A DNA stretch of 51,688 nt from JAWBOW01 sp038825775 (GCA_038825775.1 JAWBOW010000002.1:1-51688); one strand, 5' to 3'. Counted from the stretch's first letter, positions 26,301 to 35,070 are shown. Notes: a model not told the origin generated them from the sequence alone. Made by a program: numbers and translations.

Positions 26301-26849
26301 TCATACAATTATAAAATGCCTAATGAGGTAAATGTTGAAACTCTTGGAAAGAGATTAAGAACGGAAAAACAATACGAAGGTTTTTCATTTACTCATCCAA
26401 CAACAAACATTAATTTGGGAACTTTATGCTCTTCGTATAAAACACTACCCACAATGGAGGAAAAAATAAAAGGACAAATGAAGATTGCAGAAATGTTAAG
26501 GGCTGTTGATTCTGGAAAGGTTGCTGAGCTTGTAATTGAAAAACATCTCTTAAAGGACTTGAGGGGAAACTTGAGAAAATTTTCAAGACAACAGTTTAGG
26601 TGTGTTAAATGTAATAAAAAGTTTAGAAGAATACCCTTTACTGGAAAGTGTGATTGTGGTGGGAGAATTATATTTACAATATCAGAGGGCTCAATAATTA
26701 AGTATTTAGAACCTGCTTTGAGCATAGCAGAAAAGTATGATGTTTCACCATACATTAAACAAAGTTTAGAACTTACTAAGAGTATGATAGAAAGCGTGTT
26801 CGGAAAGGAAAAGGACAAACAACAAAGTCTTGGAAGGTGGTTTGGATGA
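23325..26849 (+). CDS. polC: DNA polymerase D large subunit (DP2)
   Basis: DP2 is the catalytic subunit of PolD, with a double-psi barrel core related to RNA polymerase. The 1174-aa protein is intact and shows no intein. It has the N-terminal GYDPERKVDI region, PVRGAGGTAAAF, a zinc module (CTNCNKK..CEVCNKK..CSVCGE, about residues 683-715), the catalytic DCDGDE (about 925-930) followed by SIMLLMDGFLNFSRQFLP, and a C-terminal zinc site (CVKCNKK..CDCGG). It begins after GAGGT and overlaps the DUF424 gene by ATGA. Confidence 0.97.
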   Translation: MVEATKEMQNYFECLTKEVARVYDVAQKARSLGYDPERKVDIAIAKNMGERVEGLISSVAPQLLNSGVTKRILELEKKYGVLDWRVALVIAEEVAKQKFCKFNDLKEAMEVGIRTGFAYVTLGVVSAPLEGFVELNIKKRMDGKDYVAIKFASPVRGAGGTAAAFCVVIADYIRKIFGFESYDPTEKEINRFVTELFDYDERVTNLQYRPTKEEIQFLASNIPVEIDGDPTEKIEVSNYKDLERISTNRIRGGFCLVVSMVALKAPKLWKELKVWGSDFNLDWSFLEEFLKIQKIKKAAAEDTEILNLKITPDYTFIADLVGGRPVLSFPMASGGFRLRLGRSRTSGFSAVSLSPITMEVLENYIAVGTQLKLERPGKAAAISSCDSIEGPIVRLKDGTLLKLESISEAKKLKQDIEKIIYLGDILISYGDFLDRAHKLVPLGYCEEWYIKELESSVVEHFGSLDFEKTAYILEEDSEIIINLFKNPFKTKISSELAFKISKTFNVPLHPHYTYYWTQISKEDFIILIQSFERAKIENNKIVFPLEKKLKNVLEILGIPHKKIQNEFIVIEPNDGRALLETLGLNEKEFNSKIKDYVFEISKNSEFNILSFLKEKSGIKIMDKAGTFIGARMGRPEKAKMRVLVGSPNVLFPVGDQGGKMRSFQAALEEGFIEAEFPLYFCTNCNKKTIYPICEVCNKKTIRMFYCSVCGEISQPCKHNNLKTYSMQRIDIKHYFKKALERLDTEIYPDLIKGVRGTNNKDHVMENLCKGILRAKYGLCVNKDGTIRYDMTELPITHFKPIEIGTPVEKLRELGYEKDIYGRKLVSEEQILELKPQDIIIPKEKYTDEPADIILFKVSKFIDELLEKFYKLKPFYNLNSPQDLVGHLVIGLAPHTSAGIVCRIIGFSKIQAILAHPLCHAAMRRDCDGDETSIMLLMDGFLNFSRQFLPDKRGSRTMDSPLVLTEIIVPSEVDDMVYKMDVVESYPLELYYESYNYKMPNEVNVETLGKRLRTEKQYEGFSFTHPTTNINLGTLCSSYKTLPTMEEKIKGQMKIAEMLRAVDSGKVAELVIEKHLLKDLRGNLRKFSRQQFRCVKCNKKFRRIPFTGKCDCGGRIIFTISEGSIIKYLEPALSIAEKYDVSPYIKQSLELTKSMIESVFGKEKDKQQSLGRWFG

Positions 26850-27145
26850 ATTTTATAACAAAAATTCATAAAGCTCAAGGAAAGATCGTGCTTGCTGTTT
26901 GTGATGAAGAAATATTTGGAAAAAAATTTTGTGAGGGAAACAAGCAGATTGATTTAACTTCTGATTTTTACAATGGCAAAAAAACAGACGAACTTCACGT
27001 TTTAGAATTAATGAAATCAGCTAACTCAATAAATCTTGTTGGAAAGAACATAATAAAACTCGCAATTAAAAACAATTTTTTAAGTGAAGAAAATGTTTTG
27101 ATAATAGACAAAATTCCAATCGCAATTATTGTAAATGAGATTTAA
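26846..27145 (+). CDS. DUF424 family protein
   Basis: A 99-aa conserved archaeal protein of unknown function. The family pattern is visible: an N-terminal beta strand, LAVCDEEIFGKKF, a mid segment SDFYNGKKTDELHVLELMKSANSINLVG and the closing VLIIDKIPIAIIV. The ATG overlaps the DP2 stop (ATGA), so it is probably translated with the polymerase. It converges on aIF2-beta with a 6-nt gap. Structural resemblance to RNA-binding proteins is reported for the family, but its role is not established. Confidence 0.8.
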   Translation: MNFITKIHKAQGKIVLAVCDEEIFGKKFCEGNKQIDLTSDFYNGKKTDELHVLELMKSANSINLVGKNIIKLAIKNNFLSEENVLIIDKIPIAIIVNEI

Positions 27146-27151
27146 ACGAAT

Positions 27152-27550
27152 TTATGGAACACTCTTCTTTGCTCCACAGACAGAACACTTTATAAATGTA
27201 AAGGAGCCTTCTTTAACCAAATCAGTGTCAGGTTTTTTGCATTCTGGACAAAAAACATAAATCTTTGCGTATTTATCTATTTTTTCATTTATTTGTGATG
27301 CAGAAATTTTTCTTCCCAAAATTAGTGAACTCTTAGTTAGTTCGCCAGGAGTTGCAAGTTCTTTAAGAAGAAATTTTAGAACATGCTCTGGTTTTCTCCT
27401 CAAAACAGAACATATGTCTTGAAAATTACTTATAACTGTTTTATTACCTTGGATGTGTCCCCTAACTTTTGGAATTTCAAATCTTTCTTCTGTTGTTTTT
27501 TTCTCAGGCAGTTTTGAATAAGCCCTTTCAAGCATTTCCTCATAATTCAT
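27152..27550 (-). CDS. eif2b: Translation initiation factor 2 subunit beta (aIF2-beta)
   Basis: aIF2-beta is part of the heterotrimer that brings initiator tRNA to the small ribosomal subunit. The 132-aa protein has an N-terminal helix, the core alpha/beta domain with NFQDICSVLRRKPEHVLKFLLKELATPG, and a C-terminal zinc ribbon, CPECKKPDTDL...CSVCGAKKSV. Length is normal for archaea. Confidence 0.96.
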   Translation of the reverse strand: MNYEEMLERAYSKLPEKKTTEERFEIPKVRGHIQGNKTVISNFQDICSVLRRKPEHVLKFLLKELATPGELTKSSLILGRKISASQINEKIDKYAKIYVFCPECKKPDTDLVKEGSFTFIKCSVCGAKKSVP

Positions 27551-27597
27551 GATTAGAAGGCACTATTAAGCATTATTTAAATCTTTTGAATAAAAAA

Positions 27598-28188
27598 TTA
27601 AAAATCAATACCTCTTATTGGACCAACAATTTTTGAATTATTGCTAAAATAGTGTTTTACACATTTTATTTCAGAAACAATGTCTGATATTTTAATAAAA
27701 TCCTGTGGAGAGTTTCTTCCTGTTAAAACAACATTTGTTTCTTTTGGAACGCTTCTTAAAAATTTTATTATTTTTCTCTTATTTAACAAACCAAAATAAA
27801 CAGCAGTGTTTATCTCATCAAGAATTAATAAGAAGGGTTTTTGTTTTAAACAATCAAAAGCTTTTTTTAAACCCTTTTCAGCGAGAATTTTATCCTTTGA
27901 TTTTATTTCTTTTATTTTTTTCAATTCTACATTTCCAATTTTTTTATTACTTATCTTGTTTTTACTTTTTGTTAAAAAATAGTTTGTACCAAAATTATAA
28001 ATCAATATTTTTTTCCCAAATCTTTTATCACTCTTATTAAGTTGTTTGATAAAATTATACTCTCCAGAATTTTTTGTTTTCATGAATTGTATTATAATTA
28101 TTTTTTTGTTATGTCCCAAAGCCCTAAAAGCAACTCCCAAAGCAGATGTTGTTTTTCCTTTTCCATCCCCTGTTATGTTTATTATCAT
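27598..28188 (-). CDS. cobA: Corrinoid adenosyltransferase (CobA/BtuR type)
   Basis: This enzyme adenosylates cob(I)alamin to adenosylcobalamin. The 196-aa protein begins MIINITGDGKGKTTSALGVA (the P-loop is near the N terminus as in CobA), then IIIIQFMK, LILDEINTAVYFGLL with the Walker B Asp-Glu, and VVLTGRNSPQDFI. The in-frame GTG at 28206 would overlap nrdJ by 10 nt, whereas the ATG at 28188 starts just after the nrdJ stop. It is directly downstream of the AdoCbl-dependent ribonucleotide reductase, its probable customer. An insertion of about 20 Lys-rich residues follows the QFMK segment. Confidence 0.92.
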   Translation of the reverse strand: MIINITGDGKGKTTSALGVAFRALGHNKKIIIIQFMKTKNSGEYNFIKQLNKSDKRFGKKILIYNFGTNYFLTKSKNKISNKKIGNVELKKIKEIKSKDKILAEKGLKKAFDCLKQKPFLLILDEINTAVYFGLLNKRKIIKFLRSVPKETNVVLTGRNSPQDFIKISDIVSEIKCVKHYFSNNSKIVGPIRGIDF

Positions 28189-28196
28189 AATTTTTT

Positions 28197-30608
28197 TTAA
28201 CCGCACTTGCTATAACCGCAGTTTAAACAAGTATAACAACCCTCGGCAAAATAAAGTTTTGAACCACAAACAGGACAACTTTCTTCTGATTCTTCAAAAA
28301 CAGAACTCAGCTCTTCTTTAATCAAACTTGGATCTATTCTTTCTGATTTGTTAGGAGTTGGTTGAGAAGTTCCCTTATAAATGACCTGAATACTTTTGCT
28401 TTGGTCCCTATAAATGGTTATTCCCTTACAACCAAGTTCATAAGCAAGCTTATAAGCCTTTTCAACATCCAAGATTGTTGCATCACTCCTTAAGTTTATT
28501 GTTTTGCTTACAGCATTATCCGTGTATTTTTGGAATGCAGCTTGCATCCTAACATGCCATTCTGGTTCAATATCGTGAGCTGTTACAAATAATTCTTTTA
28601 TTTTTTTTGGAATGTTCTTTACATTTTCAAGAGTGCCTGTTTCAACAACCCTTTTCATTAACTCTTCAGAATGAATCTCGTTTTTTATTAGAACCTCTTC
28701 AAATAGTCTGTTTACTTCTATAAGTTCTGTTCCCCCAAGAACTCCTTTTCTTACAAAAGCAAGAGCAAATAATGGTTCAATACCAGAACTCGTGTCTGCT
28801 ATTATGCTGAGAGTTCCTGTTGGGGCTATTGTTGTAACAGTAGCATTTCTAACCTTGATGTTCTTTTGATCCCAAACACTACCTTTAAAGTTTGGAAAAA
28901 CACCTTTATAATCTGCAAGTTCAACTGATTTTTCTCTAGCCTTTTCAGTTATGAATTTCATAACTTTCTCAGCAAGATTTAGGGCTTCTTCAGAATCATA
29001 CTTAATTTCAAGTTTTATAAGCATCTCAGCCCAACCCATAACTCCCAAACCAATCTTTCTGTTTGCTCTTGTTAACCTCTCAATTTGTGGGATGACATAC
29101 TTATTAGCGTCAATCACATTATCCAAAAAATGAACTGCTGTTTTAACTGTTTTTTCTAACAGCTCCCAATTAACTTCTTTATTTTCACTAACCATCAATG
29201 AGAGGTTTATAGAACCTAAATTACAACTCTCATAATTTAATAATGGTTGTTCACCGCAAGGGTTGGTGGCTTCTATTAATCCAACGTGTGGTGTTGGGTT
29301 AAACTTGTTTATTGTGTCAATAAAAATTACTCCGGGATCTCCTGTTTTCCAAGCTTGATAAACTAATAAATCCCAAACCTTTTGTGCAGAAATCCTAGCC
29401 ACAACTTCGTTGTTTCTCGGGTTTATCAGTTCATATTCTTTTTTTTCTTTTAAAGCTTTCATGAATTCGTCTGTTATTGCAACAGAAATGTTAAAATTGC
29501 TTAAAATCTTGTTTTCAGAGTCCTTTGATGTTATGAATTCCAAAATATCTGGGTGGTGGACGCTTAAAACACCCATGTTAGCTCCCCTTCTCTTCCCACC
29601 CTGTTTTATAACTTCTGTTGTGACGTCAAAGACCCTCATGAAAGATAATGGTCCTGAAGCAACTCCTTTTGTTGAGCTTACAATATCCCCTTTTGGTCTT
29701 AACTTTGAAAAAGAAAACCCTGTTCCACCGCCTGTTTGGTGAATTATTGCAGTGTTCTTTACAGCTTCAAATATTTCTGGAATTGAATCACCAACACCCA
29801 AAACAAAACAAGCAGACAATTGGCCTAGTCTTGTTGAACTGTTCATTAGAGTTGGAGAGTTTGGGAGAAAATAAAGTTTTGACATAATTTCATAAAACTC
29901 GTCCTCTAATTTTTTTATCTCTGAAAGATTTTCTTTTAAACTTAAAATAATCTCTTTAAAATCAACTCTCATCCTTCCTTCTCTGTTTAAATTATTGTAA
30001 GCTCTCTTTAACATTTCATAATCATAAACATTATAACCTAATGCTTGCATGTATGATAAAAGTTCTTTTTCTTCATTAGAATTTATTTCTTTTATACTCT
30101 GTTTTCTTTCCTTATCATAGAATTTTTTGTTATACAAAATTTCTACAAGAGCAATATATTTTGCACTTCTTCTGAATAATTCGCTTGTGGATTCTACAAC
30201 CTTTCCATCAACATCTTTAAGCAAGTATCTTGATTCTAAGACCTTTATTGCATTTATAGAAAGTTTTAATTCGTCTCTAACTCCTAAAGTTTCTTTAAAC
30301 TCTCTTATCTTTTGTCTTTTGTTTCTATAAAGAATGTAGTCCTTTGCAATTTTTGAATAATTCTTTTCAATAAGAACTGCTTCAACAATATCTTGGATTT
30401 CTTCAACAGTCGGTATTTTCTTGCCATCGAATTTTTCATTTAATTTTTTAACAACTTCTTCTCCAACTTCTATTGCAATGTTTTTGTCATCATAACCAAC
30501 ACTCTTAGCTGCTTTCCAAACAGCATTTATTATCTTGTTCTTATCAAAATCAACAATTCTACCATCTCTTTTTTGAACTTTTTTGACAACCTTTTCTTCT
30601 TGGTTCAT
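28197..30608 (-). CDS. nrdJ: Adenosylcobalamin-dependent ribonucleotide reductase (class II)
   Basis: It makes dNDPs/dNTPs from ribonucleotides without oxygen. The 803-aa protein has an N-terminal ATP cone (about residues 8-95; VQKRDGRIVDFDKNKI), the barrel core with SACFVLGVGDSIPEI, HQTGGGTGFSFSKLRP, GGKRRGANMGVL and the active-site NPCGEQPLLNYESCNLGSINL (in two adjoining pieces), and a C-terminal CxxC-rich tail (CPVCG..CYTCLNCGYSKCG) that probably reduces the active site. Class II is inferred from the motif set and from the adjacent cobA. A TATA element (about 30692-30703) and a GAGGTG ribosome site imply a leader of roughly 60 nt. Confidence 0.94.
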   Translation of the reverse strand: MNQEEKVVKKVQKRDGRIVDFDKNKIINAVWKAAKSVGYDDKNIAIEVGEEVVKKLNEKFDGKKIPTVEEIQDIVEAVLIEKNYSKIAKDYILYRNKRQKIREFKETLGVRDELKLSINAIKVLESRYLLKDVDGKVVESTSELFRRSAKYIALVEILYNKKFYDKERKQSIKEINSNEEKELLSYMQALGYNVYDYEMLKRAYNNLNREGRMRVDFKEIILSLKENLSEIKKLEDEFYEIMSKLYFLPNSPTLMNSSTRLGQLSACFVLGVGDSIPEIFEAVKNTAIIHQTGGGTGFSFSKLRPKGDIVSSTKGVASGPLSFMRVFDVTTEVIKQGGKRRGANMGVLSVHHPDILEFITSKDSENKILSNFNISVAITDEFMKALKEKKEYELINPRNNEVVARISAQKVWDLLVYQAWKTGDPGVIFIDTINKFNPTPHVGLIEATNPCGEQPLLNYESCNLGSINLSLMVSENKEVNWELLEKTVKTAVHFLDNVIDANKYVIPQIERLTRANRKIGLGVMGWAEMLIKLEIKYDSEEALNLAEKVMKFITEKAREKSVELADYKGVFPNFKGSVWDQKNIKVRNATVTTIAPTGTLSIIADTSSGIEPLFALAFVRKGVLGGTELIEVNRLFEEVLIKNEIHSEELMKRVVETGTLENVKNIPKKIKELFVTAHDIEPEWHVRMQAAFQKYTDNAVSKTINLRSDATILDVEKAYKLAYELGCKGITIYRDQSKSIQVIYKGTSQPTPNKSERIDPSLIKEELSSVFEESEESCPVCGSKLYFAEGCYTCLNCGYSKCG

Positions 30609-30823
30609 AAAACACCTCTTAAAACTATAAAAAATTTTTATTCTAAAAAATTATAAAAACCCCAAGCACAATTTTTTTTAATTTAAAACCCATATTTAAA
30701 TATTGTTTTTGTTAAAAATATTTATTAAAAATATTAGTAAGAAAAATAACTATAAGAATTTTTAATTAGTAACTTTAAAAAAGTTAAAATAAAAATTCAA
30801 AATTAAAATTAAAGTTTTAAAAT

Positions 30824-31918
30824 TTATTTTTCAACATTAAATCTGAGAATAGCAGCAACTCCTCCTAAATCCTTAAGTTGAACTCCTTCACTTGTTTCTG
30901 TTGATATTATCCTAAAATTAGTTGAAAACTTCTTAGCTTCTTCTTCAAGTTCTTCAATTAGTTTTTCATCACAACTTTCTGAAACAAGAAGGGTGTCAAC
31001 AAATCCTTGTTGTAAATAATTCTTTACATAATCTAAACCATAAGCAACACTACCAGGTTCTTTTGCAAGCTTGTTAAAGAATAATTCCATTATTTTTTTC
31101 TCTTCAAAAATTTCTTCTCCTTCTAAAATATCTTGAGACCTGTTAACCAATTCTTGAAGTCCAAACTCATCAGTATAGGTTATGTCCTTTACCGCAATTA
31201 TTTTCTTTTTAATCTCATTTGTAATGTAGTTTCCTTCAACAAACTCTTGTTTTGTCGGACCAGGACCTCCTACAATAATACCTTTTAAATCCCTTTTTAA
31301 GAATTGTTCCTTAACATACTCGCCAACTTTATTATAAAATTCTTTAGCAGCACCCTCTCTTAATCTTGCAAATCTTTGGGCTGATTGTCCTCCTGCCTTG
31401 AATTTTCCAGGAACAGCAGAGTGTGTTTTAACAAGTGGAATTATTTGTTTTCCATTGAGCAATGCAATAGTTGCTTCTCTCCTGTCAATGACTATTAGTC
31501 CATAAACGTTTTTTTCTGAGAGCATTTCTTTTAATGGCTCAAGAACAAACTCTTTATCACACCTATAAATTCTAATTTTTATTGGTAGGGGAGGTTCAAT
31601 ACTCCAAACCCTCAAATCTGTTTTTCCTTCTGCGCTTGCAACATTTCCTGAAAAAACAGCCAAGCCATGAGGTGGTGTTCTTTTGTATAATCTTAAATGT
31701 TGAAGCATTCTTTCAAGAGCGTCAATAACATTCTTTCTTGTTGTAGATGACTTAATATTTGTAGCAGTGCTTTGTTCTTGTAGTAAATGTTGTATTATTT
31801 TATTTAGATCATAGTCTTCAGGAATATAAACAGAAACAAGTTCTGTGTGTCTTGCTTTGTATTGGGAAAGTTCTTTTATGAATTTTTTAAGCTTATAACG
31901 TTGTTCTTCACTAATCAT
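30824..31918 (-). CDS. prf1: Peptide chain release factor aRF1
   Basis: aRF1 recognises all three stop codons and triggers peptide release. From MISEEQRYKLKK the protein is 364 aa. It shows the NIKS codon-recognition motif (TNIKSSTTRK), the catalytic GGQ loop (KAGGQSAQRFARLREGA) and the eRF1 C-terminal domain ending VQLKDLGGVAAILRF. An upstream in-frame start (31939) adds seven residues not seen in the family. The GGQ Gln is the expected substrate of HemK2-type methyltransferases such as the one at 3.5-4.7 kb. Confidence 0.95.
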   Translation of the reverse strand: MISEEQRYKLKKFIKELSQYKARHTELVSVYIPEDYDLNKIIQHLLQEQSTATNIKSSTTRKNVIDALERMLQHLRLYKRTPPHGLAVFSGNVASAEGKTDLRVWSIEPPLPIKIRIYRCDKEFVLEPLKEMLSEKNVYGLIVIDRREATIALLNGKQIIPLVKTHSAVPGKFKAGGQSAQRFARLREGAAKEFYNKVGEYVKEQFLKRDLKGIIVGGPGPTKQEFVEGNYITNEIKKKIIAVKDITYTDEFGLQELVNRSQDILEGEEIFEEKKIMELFFNKLAKEPGSVAYGLDYVKNYLQQGFVDTLLVSESCDEKLIEELEEEAKKFSTNFRIISTETSEGVQLKDLGGVAAILRFNVEK

Positions 31919-32063
31919 TATAAAAAGGTGTTTTTGCAAATTATATAAAATTAACGATTAAAAATAATCAAAACCAATATAAAAATAGAAAATATATTTT
32001 ATAAAGAGTATTTTTTGTAAATTATTTTTAAGTAGTCATTTTTTTGTTTGTTTTAAAACAAAA

Positions 32064-32085
32064 TTTCCAAAGGAAACAAGGGGGT
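32064..32085 (+). other. Origin recognition box (ORB), near consensus
   Basis: The dyad TTTCCAAAGGAAAC is followed directly by the G-string AAGGGGGT. This is the layout of archaeal Orc1/Cdc6 ORB elements (TTCCA-N2-GGAAAC plus a GGGG(G)T string), recognised from memory of Sulfolobus, Pyrococcus and haloarchaeal origins. No strong inverse partner is seen in the same intergenic region. Confidence 0.65.
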
Positions 32086-32148
32086 CGTTTTTTTTATTTA
32101 ATCTTAAAAACAAAATTTTTTGAATTTTTAAACCAAGAAAATCAAAAA

Positions 32149-32171
32149 TTCTAATGGAAAAATAAGGGGCA
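32149..32171 (+). other. Second, degenerate ORB-like element
   Basis: TTCTAATGGAAA, then AATAAGGGGCA, keeps the right half of the dyad and a four-G string in the same orientation as the ORB 85 nt upstream, with about one extra spacer base. It is weaker evidence than the first box. Confidence 0.4.
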
Positions 32172-32317
32172 TACTATTTTTAAATGTTATTTTTTAAAGA
32201 TTTTATTTTTATACAAAAGTATTTATAAATTAGTTCTCACAACTATTTAAAAAGGGTTTAAAAATAAAAAGTTTAAAAATATAAAAGGCAAGAAGAGAAA
32301 AATGGAGGATGGTAATA

Positions 32318-32893
32318 ATGGCAAAAAAAGAGAAGAAAGAAAACAAAGAGAATAAAAGAGAAATACACGTTGTAAACATCGTAGTGAGCAGTTCTTTAAA
32401 ACATGAGATACCATTAGAAAAGATGGCAGCAACACTCAGCAACACAGAATACAATCCAGAACAATTTCCAGGATTAGTAATAAGGATAAAAGAACCAAAA
32501 ACATCAGCTCTGATTTTTAGTTCAGGAAACATTGTCTGCACAGGAGCAAGAAGCATGAGAAAGGTTAAGGAAGCAATAAAGAAAATAATAAGCAGTTTGG
32601 AAAAGATAAACATAAAGATTGATATAGAACCAGAAATCAGGATTCAAAACATTGTCGCTTCTGGCCAAATAGGAATGGACTTAAACCTTAATGAACTTGC
32701 AATAAAACTCAGAAACACAGAATATGAGCCAGAACAATTTCCTGGATTAGTTTATAAACTACCTCAAGCAAACGCAACATTTTTGCTTTTCAGCAATGGA
32801 AAGATAGTTTGCACAGGAACAAAGAGCGAGGAAGAAGTGAATAGTGCACTAGACATGCTCATAAGCAACCTTAAAAAGGTTTTAAAGAAATAA
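32318..32893 (+). CDS. tbp: TATA-binding protein (TBP)
   Basis: TBP nucleates the archaeal transcription pre-initiation complex. The 191-aa protein consists of two tandem saddle repeats, each with the signature NTEYNPEQFPGLV / NTEYEPEQFPGLV and FSSGNIVCTGA / FSNGKIVCTGT. The N terminus carries about 14 charged residues (MAKKEKKENKENKR). Ribosome site GGAGG (32304-32308) touches the ATG at 32309 but sits 9 nt before the ATG at 32318, so the latter is chosen. A TATA element lies about 90 nt upstream. Confidence 0.96.
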   Translation: MAKKEKKENKENKREIHVVNIVVSSSLKHEIPLEKMAATLSNTEYNPEQFPGLVIRIKEPKTSALIFSSGNIVCTGARSMRKVKEAIKKIISSLEKINIKIDIEPEIRIQNIVASGQIGMDLNLNELAIKLRNTEYEPEQFPGLVYKLPQANATFLLFSNGKIVCTGTKSEEEVNSALDMLISNLKKVLKK

Positions 32894-33045
32894 AATATTA
32901 TTGGAACTTTAAGGATTTTTGTATTTTTTGCACTTTTTATTTTTTTGTTTTTTAAATCAACAAATTATTTTTACAACTCAAATAAAAAAAGATTCAATAA
33001 TAAAAACAACACAATAAAAATCCTACAAAAATAAAAAAGTTGAAA

Positions 33046-35070
33046 ATGGAAGTAAATGAGCAAATAAACACTTTCTTGGAATTCTTTGAAAAACACTATG
33101 AAGTCGAACTACTAACTGCCCTAAGCACTAACAAGAATTTTATTTTTATTGATTTTGTAAAGTTAAGCATTTTTAGTCCAGAATTAGCAGAATTACTAAT
33201 AGAACAACCAGAAGAAACCTTAAAAGCAGCAGAACTAGCTATTAAAAAATTCAGCAATGAAGAAATAAAACACTTCAATATTAGAATCACAAACCTTCCA
33301 AAAGAAAGAGAGAAAAAAATAAGAGAGATCAGAACTGAAGACATTGGAAAACTAATTTTTGTAGAAGGGATTGTAAAACAAAAATCAGATGTTAGGCCTC
33401 AAGTTATAAGTGCAAGGTTTGAGTGTCCTTCTTGTGGCAACATAATCTCTGTATTACAAACATCACAAACATTCTCAGAACCATCAAGTTGTAGTTGTGG
33501 AAGAAAAGGAAAGTTTAAGTTATTAAGCAAGGAAATGATTGACGCACAAGGAATTGTATTAGAAGAAATCCCAGAATTGCTTGAAGGAGGAGAACAACCA
33601 AAGAGAATAAATGTTTTCTTACAAGAAGACCTTGTAAGCCCAATCTCTGAGAGAAAAACAAACCCTGGAAGCAAAATAAGAGTTATTGGTTGGATAAAAG
33701 AAAAACCAATAACAACAAAAACAGGAAGCAAACTAACAAGATTTGACTTAATGATAGAAGCAAACAATGTTGAATCAATAGAAGAAACATTTTATGAAGT
33801 AAAAATTTCAAAAGAAGAAGAAGAAAAAATAAAAGAACTAGCACAAGACCCAAAAATATACAAGAAATTAGTTGATTCTGTTGCACCTTCAATATTTGGT
33901 TATGACAAAATAAAAGAAGCACTAGTTCTACAATTATTTGGCGGCGTGAGAAAAAAGAGAAGTGATGGAGTTCTAAGCAGGGGAGATATTCACATACTCT
34001 TAGTAGGAGACCCTGGAGCTGGAAAGAGCCAACTACTAAAAAGAATCTCACTAATAGCTCCAAAAGGAAGATACGTGTCTGGAAAAGGTGTTAGTGGGGC
34101 AGGACTAACAGCAACAGTTGTTAGAGACGACTTCTTAGGAGGTTGGAGTTTAGAAGCAGGAGCTCTTGTTTTAAGCAACGACGGTATTTGTTGCATAGAC
34201 GAGCTTGATAAGATGAGTAATGAAGACAGAATAGCAATGCACGAGGCACTTGAACAACAAACAATATCAATAGCAAAAGCAAACATACAAGCAACTTTGT
34301 TGGCAAGAACAACTGTTTTAGCAGCAGCAAACCCAAAGTTTGGCAGGTTTAACCGTTCAGAAACCCTAGCAAAACAAATAGATTTACCACCAACACTAAT
34401 AAACAGGTTTGACTTAATATTTCCCATACAGGATATTCCGGATGAAAAGAGAGATGAAAGCATGGCAAGACACATTCTACAATTACACCAAAACCCAGAA
34501 ATGCAAGAACCAGAAATACCAACAGAATTGTTAAAAAAATACATTGCATATGCAAGACAAAAAGTTAATCCAAAATTAACTGATGCAGCAATAGAAGAAA
34601 TAAAAGATTATTATGTAAAAATGCGTTCGTCAGAAAAAGGAGAAGGAGAAGAGTCAAAAGTCCCAATTATTTCCTCATCAGCAAGACAGTTAGAAGCCCT
34701 TGTTAGATTAGCAGAAGCATCAGCAAGAGTAAGGTTATCAGATAAGGTTAGTAAAAAAGACGCTAGGAGAGCAATAGAATTATTAACATTTTGCCTATCA
34801 CAAGTTGCAGCTGACGAGGGAGGAAGAATTGATATTGATAGAATCACAACAGGAATAACAGCATCTCAAAGGAGCAAAATAATAATATTCAAAGAAATTT
34901 TAGAAAATCTTGAAAAGAGCTTAAAATCAGAAAAAATACCTAAGGAAAAGATAATTAATAAATGCCAAGAAGAAGGTATATTGGCAGATGAAGTTGAAGA
35001 GATTATAGAAAAATTAAGGAGAAGTGGGGATATATTTGAACCAGAAAGAGGTTTTATTCAAAGAATTTAA
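33046..35070 (+). CDS. mcm: Replicative DNA helicase MCM
   Basis: MCM is the ring-shaped 3'-5' replicative helicase. From the ATG the protein is 674 aa: an N-terminal domain with a zinc site (CPSCG..CSCG, about residues 126-150) and OB fold, the AAA+ domain with Walker A GDPGAGKS (about 320-327), Walker B CCIDELDKM, arginine finger NRFDLIF, and a C-terminal winged helix (about 610-674) ending VEEIIEKLRRSGDIFEP. No intein is present. An in-frame TTG at 33040 adds two residues. An RPA-like gene follows by 45 nt. Confidence 0.97.
   Translation: MEVNEQINTFLEFFEKHYEVELLTALSTNKNFIFIDFVKLSIFSPELAELLIEQPEETLKAAELAIKKFSNEEIKHFNIRITNLPKEREKKIREIRTEDIGKLIFVEGIVKQKSDVRPQVISARFECPSCGNIISVLQTSQTFSEPSSCSCGRKGKFKLLSKEMIDAQGIVLEEIPELLEGGEQPKRINVFLQEDLVSPISERKTNPGSKIRVIGWIKEKPITTKTGSKLTRFDLMIEANNVESIEETFYEVKISKEEEEKIKELAQDPKIYKKLVDSVAPSIFGYDKIKEALVLQLFGGVRKKRSDGVLSRGDIHILLVGDPGAGKSQLLKRISLIAPKGRYVSGKGVSGAGLTATVVRDDFLGGWSLEAGALVLSNDGICCIDELDKMSNEDRIAMHEALEQQTISIAKANIQATLLARTTVLAAANPKFGRFNRSETLAKQIDLPPTLINRFDLIFPIQDIPDEKRDESMARHILQLHQNPEMQEPEIPTELLKKYIAYARQKVNPKLTDAAIEEIKDYYVKMRSSEKGEGEESKVPIISSSARQLEALVRLAEASARVRLSDKVSKKDARRAIELLTFCLSQVAADEGGRIDIDRITTGITASQRSKIIIFKEILENLEKSLKSEKIPKEKIINKCQEEGILADEVEEIIEKLRRSGDIFEPERGFIQRI

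Larger units (their letters stand above)
31919..32317. other. Intergenic region between aRF1 and TBP with ORB-type elements; candidate origin
   Basis: About 400 nt between divergent genes. It contains AT-rich DNA (31940-32060), one near-consensus origin recognition box (32064-32085), a weaker copy in the same orientation (32149-32171), and a TATA element TATTTATAAATTA (about 32220-32232) for TBP. Nothing resembling an RNA gene was seen. It could be a replication origin or an Orc1-bound regulatory site near TBP and MCM. Confidence 0.5.

Noticed and set aside
32061..32095. ORB-like stretch as a simple hairpin terminator for a plus-strand transcript
   Set aside because: The GGGGGT string after a TTCC/GGAA dyad is specific to ORBs, and no plus-strand gene ends just before it.
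33399..34847. Several antisense frames of 70-184 aa inside mcm
   Set aside because: MCM motifs lie on the other strand throughout. The antisense products are Leu/Phe/Ser-rich and have no family features.
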